Assembly: GCA_032209605.1 (NCBI GenBank)
Contig: JASFXZ010000007.1
Location: 22,442,264-22,506,263, forward strand
DNA: 64,000 nucleotides
Direction: 5' to 3'
Source of the DNA: Mactromeris polynyma
Taxonomy: Eukaryota; Mollusca; Bivalvia; Venerida; Mactridae
Shown: piece after piece, positions 9,079 to 21,060 of the stretch
How positions within the stretch are numbered: position 1 is the first letter of the stretch
Layout of the letters: every line of letters begins with the position of its first letter
Translations under genes and position numbers: made by a program
The notes under the pieces: generated by a model
Told to the model about the DNA's origin: nothing
What the model saw: the letters and a program-made list of their open reading frames with translations, nothing else
The model's database searches: none

Positions 9079-12000
9079 TAGTTGGGAGTCCATCAGGAGA
9101 AAATGTGACGGGCCATGGCATCAGAGAGTAGAATTGGGCATGCATATTATATGTTATCTTTGATATGTGTGTAATCTGAAACTGCCCCATGCCATCCATG
9201 ATTTTGCCTCGTTTTCTCAAAATTGGGTCAAAGGTCAAGTAAATACATTTTTCATATATCTCACTTGAATCATCATTATATCTTCGCCATTTTCGAGTAA
9301 AAACTACAAAAATGGTATCAAAATGAAGCTAACATATTGGGCCTTTACTAAAAATAACTTTTTGCTAATTAGCTCATTTCCATATTCATGAATATTAATG
9401 AGAACACCCCAAAAATGGCAAAAAATCGTTAGAAATCGTTGTGTATGAACGATACATTTGTTATAATATCGTCATTGATGCTATTTTAAGACCTACATGA
9501 TATTAGATTAAAGGTGAGACATTATGCTATTAATAAATAACATTATTAACAGTCATAATTATCAATTTACGAGCAAACATATACTACTAAAAGTGGGTGG
9601 GGGTAAATTGACACATGAACACGAAAATTCTCAATTCCGTCAAAACTTTTGACTCAAAAGAAATATACATAAATGATATAAATACTTTTAGATCTGGAAA
9701 TGGTTAATCCATGTACAACAATTTCGCTTTTCCGATAAGCGCGAAAACGCTCAAAATGGCTTCAGTCGACACTATAGAATATAGAGGGAGCAGTTGACAT
9801 GTTTGGCTATAACTTTTTTTATTTTTCAAATGATCTTAAAAGCACAGGTAGAATAACAAACTGTCATTTGTCACCTTTCGAGTTATTAAAAAATATTTGA
9901 TTTTTTAAAATATTTTTGCGGGGGAATTTGCATTTATATGTAACCACTCATATTCACATTGAAGAAGTGTAATTCGTCCGAAAAAATGCGAACTCTCTGG
10001 TTTAACATTTGCCTAAGACATAGGTTAATTGTTTATCTGACGAAATATGCTTAAAAAACAAAAAAGGCACAGGCGGAATTAAAAAGCAAAATTTATTTTT
10101 ATTTTAAAGATATCTTTCAATAAATTTTCGATTGAAATTTAGGCTGGGGAATTTTTAGTTAAATAAAGTCCCCATCAATTTTTTTGTCAGTTCGGCATTC
10201 TATACGGAGTTTCACGGAGATTACCGATCTTTCGAATGTTCGTTAGCGTCCGGACTAGTGTTATATGTTCGGGTGTGTTATCATTTTATTGCCCTTTACG
10301 ATAATGGCGTCGTTAAATAAGAAAGATATAATTAATCTGTCAAAATACCTGTATTATGCAAAAAGTCGAAGAAATGAATTAGATAATTCATAAATGTTGT
10401 TACTATAATTATTTTTCAATTTACTTTATCGTAAATCTAAAGCTTCTTCTTAAAGTTTTCCTTTTTCTAGAAACTGGAGATTCAGATTCATCCAGTATCA
10501 CTACATTCATGTTTAAACATGTAAATATGTAGGCTAGAAGTACTGTTGTTGTACTTAATGCTGAATAAATATAGTTGTTGTTGTTGTTGTTGTTGATACT
10601 AAGCAAATATATTATGCAATACATGCGGTGCAAAAGTAAAAAAATAAGATTTAACATTTTAATGTCCCAATTATTATTTTAAAGACTTATTTTACAAGCT
10701 TATGATTAAATATTGAATCAGTATGGTGGTATACATCAGTTCCATTTTATATTTATAGACATGGATTGTTTAAAATGATAAATAAAACTGATAGGAAATT
10801 GGAGTTGTCCTAGTGGTCATACATACGTTTTGGACAGAAACATGTTTTTTTTAAAAAGGAGGAAAATGTGAAAACATAAATGTAGGCTGTATCTGGAAAA
10901 AACAAAATGGTTTTATTTTTGCAACACTATAGGCTTAAATATTAAAATCCCTTTCATAAAGTATTGAATTGAGTTAAATTATTTAATGAATTTAGTAATA
11001 TGAGGTGTCAAATCCCCCCCCCCCCCCTTCCATTGTCAATCACTAAAACAACACCGCGACAGATTTCTGCGTTTTACAGACGCTTTCATTACATACATGT
11101 GATAAGTAATTTGAAAGCGCCTGGCTGATGTAGAGTGAAAAGCATACGATTCTATTAGACGGTCACAAAAGGCCAAGGTGCACAACAGGGCGTCAAATGT
11201 TATTGCACTTGCTTCCGCTATACTTGTAGTAAAGGGGAAATCGATATAAATTGACGTATTGTATTTAAAGTGCTAGAATAGTAGCCTTGAGACCTAATCT
11301 GGTCACTCCACAACCGACTTGGGGGCCAGGCCCCTCTTCGTTTCCGTAGGATCCAGTCATGGAAAAGGAATGGTAGATGACGCCACGACGAGTATAACTA
11401 TTCTCATAAAATTTTGTCTCGCAGACCCGATCTATCGCGTAATAAACAAAACGTTTTGCGTGGTATTTGCGGACACCACAGTATCATGCGTATTTAAAAA
11501 AGTACCCAAAATGATTTGCAATTTCAACTTGAATTGGAAATTACACGACAAAGTGTTTATTATTATTTGTTTTTTTTCTATTTTATTTCATGAGCAAAAC
11601 ATGGAACATATACGGTCCCTGGCAAAACATTTGCATATCACATAGTTCATTTTCAATAATAAAATAATCTCGCGTTTCATCAACAAAATCGAACTCCAAT
11701 AGTTTTCTCTTTATATACATAAAACACTTAATGTTAAAGGCCTAAGTATTACATTCCATTCCATAAATTATTGAAATTTAAGAAACTTTTAATGAGTTCT
11801 GTAATACGAGGTGAACTTTTTTCCAAATCACTGATCTTTCTATAACTAAAACTTATAAATTGGTACAAACAATAAGACTAGCTATGATATCTTACTTTGA
11901 AGAGACAATTATACCCAATTATCAATTGGAAGAGAACATTTCTACCTATCAAATTTCACCTTATTTTACGTTTGCAAAGCGTCGCTAGCTTGCGTGTGGT

Positions 12001-13363
12001 AAAGTAGTGATTATAATTATTCCCTATCGATAATTTCAATCGGTAGTGTTATGAATTACAACTGGGACAAATAACAGCATACACATGGCACCACAGACAT
12101 AAGTCCGTTATTTCACGCCTTAACAGATTAAAAGTCAGGCTATTGTCATTCGATATATAACCCCACCAATATTTCACCTCAATGCTATTTTGTAAAATGC
12201 CATATTTCCCCCTAAATTATTGCCTATGAGCGACCTCGATGTTAATTAGAACAGTTTGTATATTTGCTGCATCTGGTTTTATTACTTCAATCAAGGACCG
12301 TATAGTTTACTTCGTGAGAAAACCATTTGCCTACAACATAGGTTAATTTTCACAAATAATCTCATGCTTCATCAACAAAGTCGAACTCCGATAGTTTTCT
12401 CATTATGTGCATAAAACATAATGTTTTAAGCGTTTATCGGATATATAGATCTTAGATAGCCCGAGGCTACATGTTTAATATTGTGTCATACCAGTTATCA
12501 ATCGGTGAGCATCGGAAAATTTACAATTACTTACGGAAACTACCGACAGACAAATTGACTGCTGACCAGTAGCCCATCGATATCGATCTGCATCGGCAGG
12601 ATTTATCTGATAAGCGATATTGTCGTGTATGTTGGTCATTGGATTTTGATTCGTATCAATTAAATTCAACTAGGTCAAAGGTCATATAAGTGTAAAAGAC
12701 AATTAAGAGTTTGTCATTATCCAACTATGTATTAATGTAAGAAAATGCTACACATCATCCATAGAAACATTAAGCAGTTCGTTTTAAAACGAGCAATGTC
12801 AATTTTAAACAGAAATGAGATTTTTTGTAATCAGGAGTCGATTTATTCCACCCACATGTAGCGGTCATTGTATATAAAATTTAATTACATATACAGGTAT
12901 ATAAATATATATCAATAATTTTATGTCTTACCTTGAAATCGGCACCACTTGGTTCTTCAAAAGCAGAAATTACAAAGATATGGAATAAATCTGCCGTCCA
13001 TACACATGCATTCTTAACGAAAATTACCCTTTTCCGACATTCTCATTAATATTGAAAATACTAAATTTGCATGAAGTAAGTGAAAATAAAAGACCAATCC
13101 CTTAGCTTTTTGATACCATATTGATTATGCTATCTGTAAAACTGACCAAGATATAGTGCAATTTCAAGTACATGTATGAAAAATGCACTTAATTGACCTT
13201 TGACCTCTATTCTGACCTTCACATACGGTTTTGCGCGTGGCATGGTTCAGAACCATAGACAACTAGTATTGGGCAACATGAATATGGTATTGAAACATTT
13301 CTACTAAAAAATGCCATGGACCATGAGAAATAAGCGACTTTTGTCCTGATGGACTCCCAACTA
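9079..13363. mobile_element. 4.3-kb DNA element with long terminal inverted repeats, 3-bp TTT target duplication, no transposase seen
   Basis: Starts TAGTTGGGAGTCCATCAGGA and ends with its exact reverse complement. The inverted similarity continues inward for about 300 bp (CCATGGCAT; GGTCAAAGGTCAA; TATATCTT.G.CA; ATGGTATCAAAA). Flanks are TTT at 9076-9078 and 13364-13366. The related, uninterrupted repeat at 341-365 shows the empty site, with TTT once. The interior has no recognisable transposase (longest frame 108 aa at 11319, which overlaps a dispersed repeat). Internal repeats exist (11678-11735 versus 12369-12425). Superfamily unknown; a 3-bp duplication with long arms would fit several cut-and-paste groups. 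Confidence 0.75.
11235..11390 (+). repeat. Dispersed repeat inside the 4.3-kb element, inverted copy of 7760-7920
   Basis: See the reciprocal match at 7760-7920. The overlapping 108-aa frame at 11319-11645 is not considered a gene. Confidence 0.5.
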
Positions 13364-13390
13364 TTTACATAATGAGCACACCTCGAATAA
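13364..13390. repeat. Right continuation of the repeat split at 9078
   Basis: TTTACATAATGAGCACACCTCG matches TTTACATAATTAGTACACCTC at 350-370. Similarity fades soon after. From here to 13670 nothing else is recognised. Confidence 0.55.
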
Positions 13391-13673
13391 CTCAATTTCG
13401 CTATTTCTTTCATTGTCGTGTTTACCTCAATATCGATTATAGGGGGGTTGTATACAACCTAATTAAACGTTCATAATTGAAAAAAAAATGATTTAAACAA
13501 CCTTCCCACCCTGGTGTTCCGGTTCCGGTCAAGAGAGTGGTCTTCTGTTTTTTCATGGTGTTAAAAAGTGTTAAAAAGTGTTTATAATACTAGTAACAGA
13601 ATACTGTCAAATGGAATTTATCTCTTGTGTATAAACTGAATATAAGTGCATACATCGCATCATAAAAGTTCCT

Positions 13674-15089
13674 ATGGACCGGGATAACCCACCTATTTGC
13701 AGACAAAACGCATACGTACCTCTCGGACAAAGCCAAGATGGCGCCGAAGAAGTTTTCGCACATGGTCAAACAGAATGGCAGAAAATTACGAGCCCAAAAT
13801 GTCATAAAGCCCGAGATATCTATCATGATGCTAGAACTAATTATCACTCAAACTCATCAGAAATTAATAAAATACGACTGCGTGATGTTAGCAAAAATTG
13901 CAAAAGAACAATGGACTTTTTTATTAAACAAGAAAAGAAAGCAAACTCACTAAAATTACGTAATATGAGTGACAAGAAACCGAAGAAGTACTGGAAATTC
14001 TTGAATAATCTTAAACCCAAAGCATTGGAAACTGTCTCACCAAGCATTGACGATTTCTATAATCATTTCAAAAATATAAATAAGAATGAGCAAATCAACT
14101 ATGACGATACATCCCAGTATCCTATCCATAATGTTTATCTAAACGCTAAAATCACTCAAGCAGAAATACTCAAATGCATCCTTAATTTAAATAATGGTAA
14201 AACACCTAGCCCCTCTGATAATATTAGGAATGAATACATAAAAAGTACAAAGGATATCCTGCTTCCAACATATACGAAGCTATTTAATTGCATTTTAGAC
14301 TCTGGTATACTTCCAAATACCTGGCTTGAAGGATCAATTATTCCAATTTTTAAGAATAAAGGACAACCAAACGATCCAAATAATTATCGACCAATCACAA
14401 TCCTTAGCTGCATAGGAAAACTATTCACATCAGTACTAAATAATAGATTAACAAATCATATTTTTAGCTTATATTCTCTAGTTGAAATACTTAAGAAGAA
14501 GAAGAAGCTAAAGCTCTTTTGTGCTTTCATTGATTTTTCAAAAGCGTTCGATAAAGAATGGCGCGTCGGCCTATGGTATAAATTACTTCAAAACGATATT
14601 AACAGAAAAAATTTCACAATCCTAAATAATATGAACAAAAACATAAAATCATCTATTTCACATAAAGGACAAATGTCCGACTGGTTTATGTCAGAAATTG
14701 GTGTAAGATGAGGTGAAAATTTATCCCCAGTATTATTCGCAATGTGCCTCAATGATCTACAAACATATTTACAAAATAATGGTACTGTTGGAGTAGAACT
14801 TCTAGACACACACGATCTAACACTATGGCTTAAACTATTAGTTCTACTCTACGCAGATGATACCATTCTTCTATCTAATTCGGCAAGTGACCTTCAGAAC
14901 TGTTTAAACCATTTTAATAATTATTGCATAAATTGGCACCTGAAGGTTAACTTAAATAAAACTAAAATAGTTATATTTGGAGCAAAACAGCTAAAACATT
15001 TCCATTTTGTATAAGGTAATAATGATATCGAAATTACCGATAACTATCACTATCTTGGGGTGACATTTTTATCAGCAGGCTATCATTCG
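13674..15089 (+). pseudogene. Broken LINE ORF2 fragment, reverse transcriptase (CR1/jockey-like group)
   Basis: One frame runs from 13674 to 15089 with two in-frame stops (14709-14711 and 15012-15014). It shows KKPKKYWKFLNNLKPK, then TPSPSDNIRNEYIK, NYRPITILSCIGKLF, AFIDFSKAFDKEWR (RT block A), VR*GENLSPVLFA where the usual Gln before G is a stop, YADDT (catalytic block C) and NYHYLGVTF. About 15-20 residues expected between NNRLTNHI and FSLYSLVEIL (the block with the ENQAGFR-type motif) are missing, an in-frame deletion. No endonuclease domain precedes it, so it is also 5'-truncated. It cannot encode a working enzyme as written. Confidence 0.85.
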
Positions 15090-16020
15090 TAAGTAAGCGA
15101 CAGTAATCGGAATGGTTGGCATTAGCTGATTGACAATTATTAAAACCCGATGTTCGTAATTCCAGTTGTTGCAGTGAAATTGGACAAGAATTCTTATTTA
15201 TTAAAGTACAACCAAGGAAAACACTCTTACAATTTTATTAAGGGGGATTGTTCTTATTGGTCGATTTTTTTCTTAGAAGTAACCAATAGTTTATATTGTA
15301 CTAGAGCAGCGTTCCGTTTGATAAAAAAAGTGGCGGATGAAAAAAACTATTTATCGTTGTCAAGAGTTGTCGTTCCGGGGGGAGAAATTTTACGTTAAAT
15401 AGCAAGAGAGGAATTATAAAAATCGCTCAAAGGAGGGAGTGCCTCATGAAAGTGTCGTTCTGAGAGGGAATGCAGTAGGGATACAAAAATACTTCAATTA
15501 TTAGTAAACAATTTTGGAAACAAAATAGCTATAAAAATTCTAATTACATGTACATTCTTTTTTTTGGGGTAATTTAATTCAAGTACATTTTGTATATGTA
15601 TAGTATCGGAAAATATCGTATCAGCATGTAGTTTTCTCGATTCATATAGTATCGTGTGATGACCGTACATTCATTCTACGTTAAGTAGTCAAATTACCGT
15701 TTTTACCTGTCCCACGATTATAATTTTGAAAATAAGACATTGGTATCTGTGCTTTGTGTGTACAATGGAGGACAGTAATGAGATGATACACGGACACCAC
15801 TTTTTTACACAATATACATGTATAAGCTTATTTGATAATAGCTGCATCACAACTAGCTCATTTTTGGCCAGTTTTGCCTGTCCCTCGGATAGGTGTGTAT
15901 GTTGCAAGCTCTGCTGCAAAACATTTATGGACAATACAATTACGTACACTTTCTAAAATGATAGAACTAAGGTGAAGTTTGAATTTTTATCTTACTTTTC
16001 CCTTGTTTGACGTGATATTT
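15090..16020. other. Intergenic, nothing firm recognised
   Basis: May include the LINE 3' region at its start. Small frames (82 aa at 15150; 76 aa at 15726) show no domain, codon bias or splice support. Confidence 0.35.
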
Positions 16021-17160
16021 ATGGCGGCCATGCAAGGTAGAGTTATGCCCCTTGTCAAAAATGGCGGCTATTATCAATAAGAGTATCGTCCCTTTATTAC
16101 AAAATGGAGGCATGCGAATATCGCCATTTTGAAATTAGGGGTGGTTACTCTCACTGTAAATTTCCGCCTGTAAGAAGGATGGCTACTAATGTTTTGAATG
16201 GCGGCCATGCAAGGTAGAGTTATGCCCCCTGTCAAAAATGGCGGCTATTATCAAGAAGAGTAACGTCCTTTATTAAAAAATGGAGGCATGCCAATATCAC
16301 CATATTGAAATTAGGGGAGGTTACTCCTACTGAAATGTTCCGCCATTTTAAAAAGAGGGATGCAAATGTTTTGAATGGTGGCAATGTAAAGTAGAGTGGT
16401 GCCGCTAGTCAAAAATGGCGGCTATTATCAATAAGAGTATCGTCCCTTTATTACAAAATGAAATTAGGGGAGGTTACTCCCACTGTAAATGTCCGCCTGT
16501 AAGAAGGGAGGCTTCTCCTGTTTAAATTGCGACCATGCAAAGTAAAGTTATGTCCCTTGTCAAAAATGACGGCTATTATCAATAAGAGTATCGTCCATTT
16601 ATTACAAAATGGAGACATGCCAGTAACACCTTTTTGAAATTAGGGGAGGTTACTCTTAGTGTAAATTTCCGCCATTTTGAAATGGGAGGCAACTCCTGTT
16701 TTGAATTGCAGCCATGCACGGTAGAGTTATGCCCCCCGTCAAAAATGGCGCTATTGTCAATGAGAGTAACTACCCTTTTTCAAAATGGAGGCGAAATAAG
16801 AAAAGGAGTAACCTCCACTAATTTCAAAATGGCTATATTCGCATGCCTACATTTTGTAATAAAGGAACGTTACTCTTATTGATAATTTTTGACAGGGGCA
16901 TAACTGTACATACCATGGCCGCTATTCAAAACCGGAGTAGCCTCCCTTCTTTCAAAATGGCGGTAATTTACAGTAACAGTAACCTCTCCTTATTTTAAAA
17001 TGGCAGATATTCGCAAATATGGCAGCCATTCTACTGTAAATTTCCGCCATTTTGAAAAGAGGGAGGCAACTCATGTTTTAAATTACGGCCATGCAAGGTA
17101 GAGTTCTGCTCCCTGTCAAAAATGACGGCTATTATCAATGAGAGTAACTTCCCTTCATTT
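16021..17160. repeat. Tandem repeat zone, units about 150-180 bp, rich in ATGGCGG, with one inverted unit
   Basis: Units start near 16021, 16199, 16376, 16526, 16706 and 17084 with GCCATGCAAGGTAGAGTTATG-like words followed by GTCAAAAATGGCGGCTATTA. A stretch at about 16800-17000 carries the same words reversed (GACAGGGGCATAACTGTACA, CCATGGCCGC). This makes a potential stem. The repeated AAAATGGCGGC matches the known YY1 binding core, though no function is shown. The 82-aa frame at 16634 is a repeat artefact. Confidence 0.8.
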
Positions 17161-18365
17161 TCAAAGTCTGAATGGTAATTTAGATTTCAATAAATTTACC
17201 AAGCCACAAACTTTTATGAACTATAGTTATTAATGTTCCAATCACAGCATCATGCAAATCCCACCTATAAAATACTCACCGTTTTAACCTGCCTTAATAT
17301 ACTGTATACGCCTTTAAATTGGCGGGTGCAAAATTTAGCATTTAATCAATATTCTTAAATTAGCGCTGTCTATAATTGGCGATACAGCACTATCTGCCAA
17401 TATTAAATCACGTTTGTTCAACATCTCCAAGATTAGAACAATAATGAAAAAAATTGCCGTCGATTTTATATTTAAATGGAGATGAATAACAACGGCGATA
17501 TGTCTCTCAAATAGAAAACCAAATGAACATGTCCAATAATAAATCATTTTTTAAATTAAAAACAAGAACATCATTTATTAAACCATTATATGCATAGTGA
17601 TTGGTAAATGCTATAAACAAACCCTCTGAAAACACTAATTATTATCAAAAAGTACACCCTTCAAGCTGGAATATTATGATGTCATTGTAATAATATGAAA
17701 TAAGATATTCATTTGTAATTTGGTTTTAATGTTACAAGGCTCCGACTGTAATATATAACACTGTATTAAATATTGTCTACTGATTGAAATCCAAACTATC
17801 ACAAAAGCATACTTACTCTGTGTGTTGACAAATTTATATTTTGTATAACAAGTATATATAATTCGCAGAACATGTTATTACATTTAAAAATAACTAACAA
17901 TAGCAATGTTTAATGTTTATTTACTTGGTTAGTTCATGATTATGACAGCAATAACACAACAAACAAATACAAATTGAAACAAGATTTCACTAATTTTATA
18001 CACACAAAATGACAATAACTACTTTTGTAATTTGATTAGCGGAGTGACCTAACATAACTCATTAAATGGCGGAATAGTAAAAAACGCCAAATATTGCGAA
18101 AATACAAACACCTTATTTTCGCGAGGTCAGTAAATAATGGAATATCTAATAACACCATAAAACCGATATTCTGTTTCTAGAGTTAATTTCGGACTACAGT
18201 TGATGAATTAAGTTACCAATCAACAATAAGGTTCTTAAACGAGAGATGCAATCCAACACCCATAAAGACACAAAAAAGAAAATTATAAGATAAACAGAGA
18301 CCTGGACATGGGCGGTAATAAAATTATTAACCTCAGAAACCCAAATAAAACAAACGATGCTGTTC
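17161..18365. other. Intergenic AT-rich sequence, possible decayed DNA element
   Basis: TTAAATTGGCGGGTGCAAAA near 17315 and TGGCGGAATAG / TATTTTCGCGAGG near 18065-18120 look like the GCG-containing ends of small inverted-repeat elements, but no clean inverted pair or target duplication could be fixed. No gene seen. Confidence 0.3.
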
Positions 18366-18430
18366 CTAAACAAATCCTATCAAGAAGAGTAGAAACATAA
18401 CCAAGCTTAAGTAGAAGATCAGATAAAACA

Positions 18431-18803
18431 ATGAAAAATAATCAAGCTTCAGTAGAAGATCAGATAAAACAATCTACGAGTAACACAGAAACCAAACACA
18501 GAAATATGATTCAGTTAGGCGACAAAACAGAAAAAGAAATGGACAAGCTAGAAACAAGATGTTCAACTACGCCTAATGCTACAAAGAATTCAATACATTC
18601 TGTACAGTTACCAATGTCGTTTCTCCAAGTCAAATTGTGTAAAATCGTATTATATAGAAGTAAATGGACTAACGGAAGAAAAGAAAGAGTCGTCACAGTT
18701 AGTAAGACATATTGCATCAAATGACTTTATATTTCTGTTTGATATGTTTGAAGGACAAAGAGATGCAGTGGCGGTGTTTGCACTTTATATCAAAGAAAAT
18801 TAA
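18431..18803 (+). other. Unassigned small frames in duplication copy 1 (repeated at 22376-22748)
   Basis: A 97-aa frame (18431-18724; SVEDQIKQSTSNTETKHRNM, polar and possibly helical) overlaps a 75-aa frame in another phase (18576-18803; NGLTEEKKESSQLVRHIASN ... FEGQRDAVAVFALY). The second looks protein-like and may be a remnant of a LINE ORF1 or a lost exon. A 38-bp direct repeat (AAGC.TAGTAGAAGATCAGATAAAACAAT type) stands at 18400-18475. I do not recognise a family. Confidence 0.3.
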
Positions 18804-19117
18804 CAAAATGGTTTTAAAATTGTAAGAACACGTACAGTGTGATACTATTATTTGCTTAATGTTAGAGAAATATTTCTTTGATTTTCAAAATGATGTATAT
18901 AGTTGTGGTGTCTACGCATGGTGTGAAAATTCACCAACATATAATCTAGTGAATGAAGACTTATCTGACTTTTCATAATACATGTACTTGTATTGATGAC
19001 GATAATTATATCCCAGATAATAAACATAGCAGGGGCTCAATGGATGATACTTGTTACACTTTTGGAGTTAAACTAATTGATCAATGCAAATCCCAGTGTT
19101 TTCGATTACTAAGCCAT

Positions 19118-19535
19118 TTTATGCGTGTGTGTTGGAAATCAATGACCATATAGCGATTAAGTGTGAGGTTAGCTACTCCAGTATGTTTACTGACAGTTCC
19201 AAGGCCGTAAACTCTGTACGGTAATTATTTCTATTTATGTTCTATATGAATGTTAAATTTCCCTTTCCCCATGTTCAATTCTTTCACTTGATATAGTGTT
19301 CCTGTTATTTTATCCCCCCCCTTTCTGCATATTGTTGCTAGTTCCGTGATGTATTCAATCCATTAAATCACCCCTGTTTGTCCTCCTTGTGCCGCTGTTG
19401 TCCATTGCATATATACCTTTGCTCCTCCTCAATGCCTTGTTTTGTTGACTGTTGTTTTCCCAAAGGGTCTGTGTGGGTAGGCACTGTCTTGTGTATGTAG
19501 CGTTCCCTGTAGCAACTTATTCAATGGTAGATCAG
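19118..19535 (+). repeat. Dispersed repeat, copy in duplication block 1
   Basis: Homologous to 5325-5790 in the NXPE intron; same orientation. Confidence 0.6.
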
Positions 19536-19759
19536 TCTGTGACAGTTGCGGAATGTATACATGTGTAACCAATGAAGGGGCCTCAGTCACAGATTTTTCT
19601 TAGCAAGAGAAAGATTTTTCCATCGAACCACTCAATGAGTATAGTGATCATGCTGTAGTTTTTGCACTGAATTGTAACAATGTTATTGTAGAGCAAAGGG
19701 CTACTTTACACTGGTTTTGTACAATTGGGACGAAAAGCATAAATCAGCTTCAAGATCTG

Positions 19760-20021
19760 GGCTGCGTTTCATCAAAAGTCCTAGGTGCGCTTTTCACTCC
19801 TAAGTACACTTTTCACACCTAAGCCAATTAAAGCACTTTTTGTTACATGAATTTAAAAAACAAGGTTCAACCAAATTTTAGTTTAATCGTAAAGATTATG
19901 AAATATTAAAGATATATACACTTCAAAAGGTTTGAAACATATTGAGCAAAATATGACTTATTCCATTGAGAAAGTTTCGCTCCTATCTTTTCATACTTAG
20001 GATGTTTGATGAAACGCAGCC
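19760..20021. mobile_element. 262-bp MITE with perfect inverted ends and CTG target duplication (PIF/Harbinger-like)
   Basis: Starts GGCTGCGTTTCATCAAA and ends with its exact reverse complement. It is flanked by CTG at 19757-19759 and 20022-20024. The otherwise identical copy 2 has a single CTG at this site, so the borders are read directly. A 3-bp CWG/TWA duplication and a G-rich ...TTTCAT.AAA end are typical of PIF/Harbinger elements. It has no coding capacity. Confidence 0.9.
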
Positions 20022-20024
20022 CTG

Positions 20025-21060
20025 GTCTTCTCTCCAATCTACCGTAATTAAAAAGCTTCACCGAAAATACTAATATAGAGTGAAGGACTTCAGTAAATGA
20101 TGTATTGATGTTTTACCGATCCATTGTTTTCAAAACATATGGCCAACTTGTAAATAAAACTTTCGGATTTAGAAATCGATTGTTAAAAATGCCGAGTGGT
20201 TTGAATTGGAATGTGTCCGAGCAAACCATTATTATAGTGAAAGTTTGAAAGTGTTTAACCTATCAACATCTGTATTTAATAGAGAGCAATTCTGTAAATA
20301 CAAAAAGGTGTATAACGATTATGTCGCAAATAGAAACGTCACTCAGAATATCGTAAATCCGTTGAAATTGAAAAATTAAAACATGAAAAGCACAAACTAC
20401 TTGGAAGTATTTTAAACGTAAAAACGCGTCTTCAAATAATACTTATTACTAAGAAGGTTTCAAGAAGTATTTTTCTGAATGTAGCACAGATGTGTTGCCG
20501 TGTGATAATCAAGATGCTGAGGGAGTGTGCTCTTCAATTTTGAATGATTTTAATAGTTTTTTATTGTTCTTATCCTGAATTGAACGAGCGTATTACGGTA
20601 AAAGAAATAAGGAAAGCCGTTAAGTGTCTTAAAAAGCAAAAGTCGGCTGGAAGTGACTTTATTTTAAATGGGTATTTAATTGAAAGCGTCGACATATTAT
20701 CGTCGCACATGTGTGATGTATTTAATGCAATATTGGACTCTGGTGTTCACCGAGAAGGGGATTAGGGGATTATAATACATTTCCATAAAAAGGAGATATA
20801 AATAATGTAAATAATTATAAGGGTACCAAATTTGTTAGTTGTTCAGCAAAACTTTTAACAACCATATTGAATAATATATGGTAGAGTTTTGTGAAACGAA
20901 TACTATAATATCTGATGCACAGTAGGGTCAGTCTTCGATAGATGCTCTGTTTATTCTAATGTATATTAAAAAACGTATGTCTGATTATATTGTTCATTCG
21001 GTGATTTATGTAAATGTTTCGATAATATATATGGCCTATGGCTAAAATAATATAGAAATG
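20025..21060 (+). pseudogene. Decayed LINE ORF2 remnant in duplication copy 1
   Basis: Scattered frames give AEWFELECVRANHYYSESLK-type residues near 20190-20260, NREQFCKYKKVYNDYVANRN near 20285, ITVKEIRKAVKCLKKQKSAG and AILDSGV near 20590-20745, and DAQ.GF / SIDALFILMYI near 20915-20970. Together they follow the order of a LINE linker and early RT domain, with many frameshifts. The catalytic YADD block is not seen. Confidence 0.65.

Noticed and set aside
11319..11645. 108-aa frame as a transposase remnant of the 4.3-kb element
   Set aside because: Its start lies in a repeat also found at 7.8 kb, and no catalytic motif or family resemblance is visible.
16634..16882. 82-aa frame
   Set aside because: Reads through the ATGGCGG repeat units; no protein similarity.
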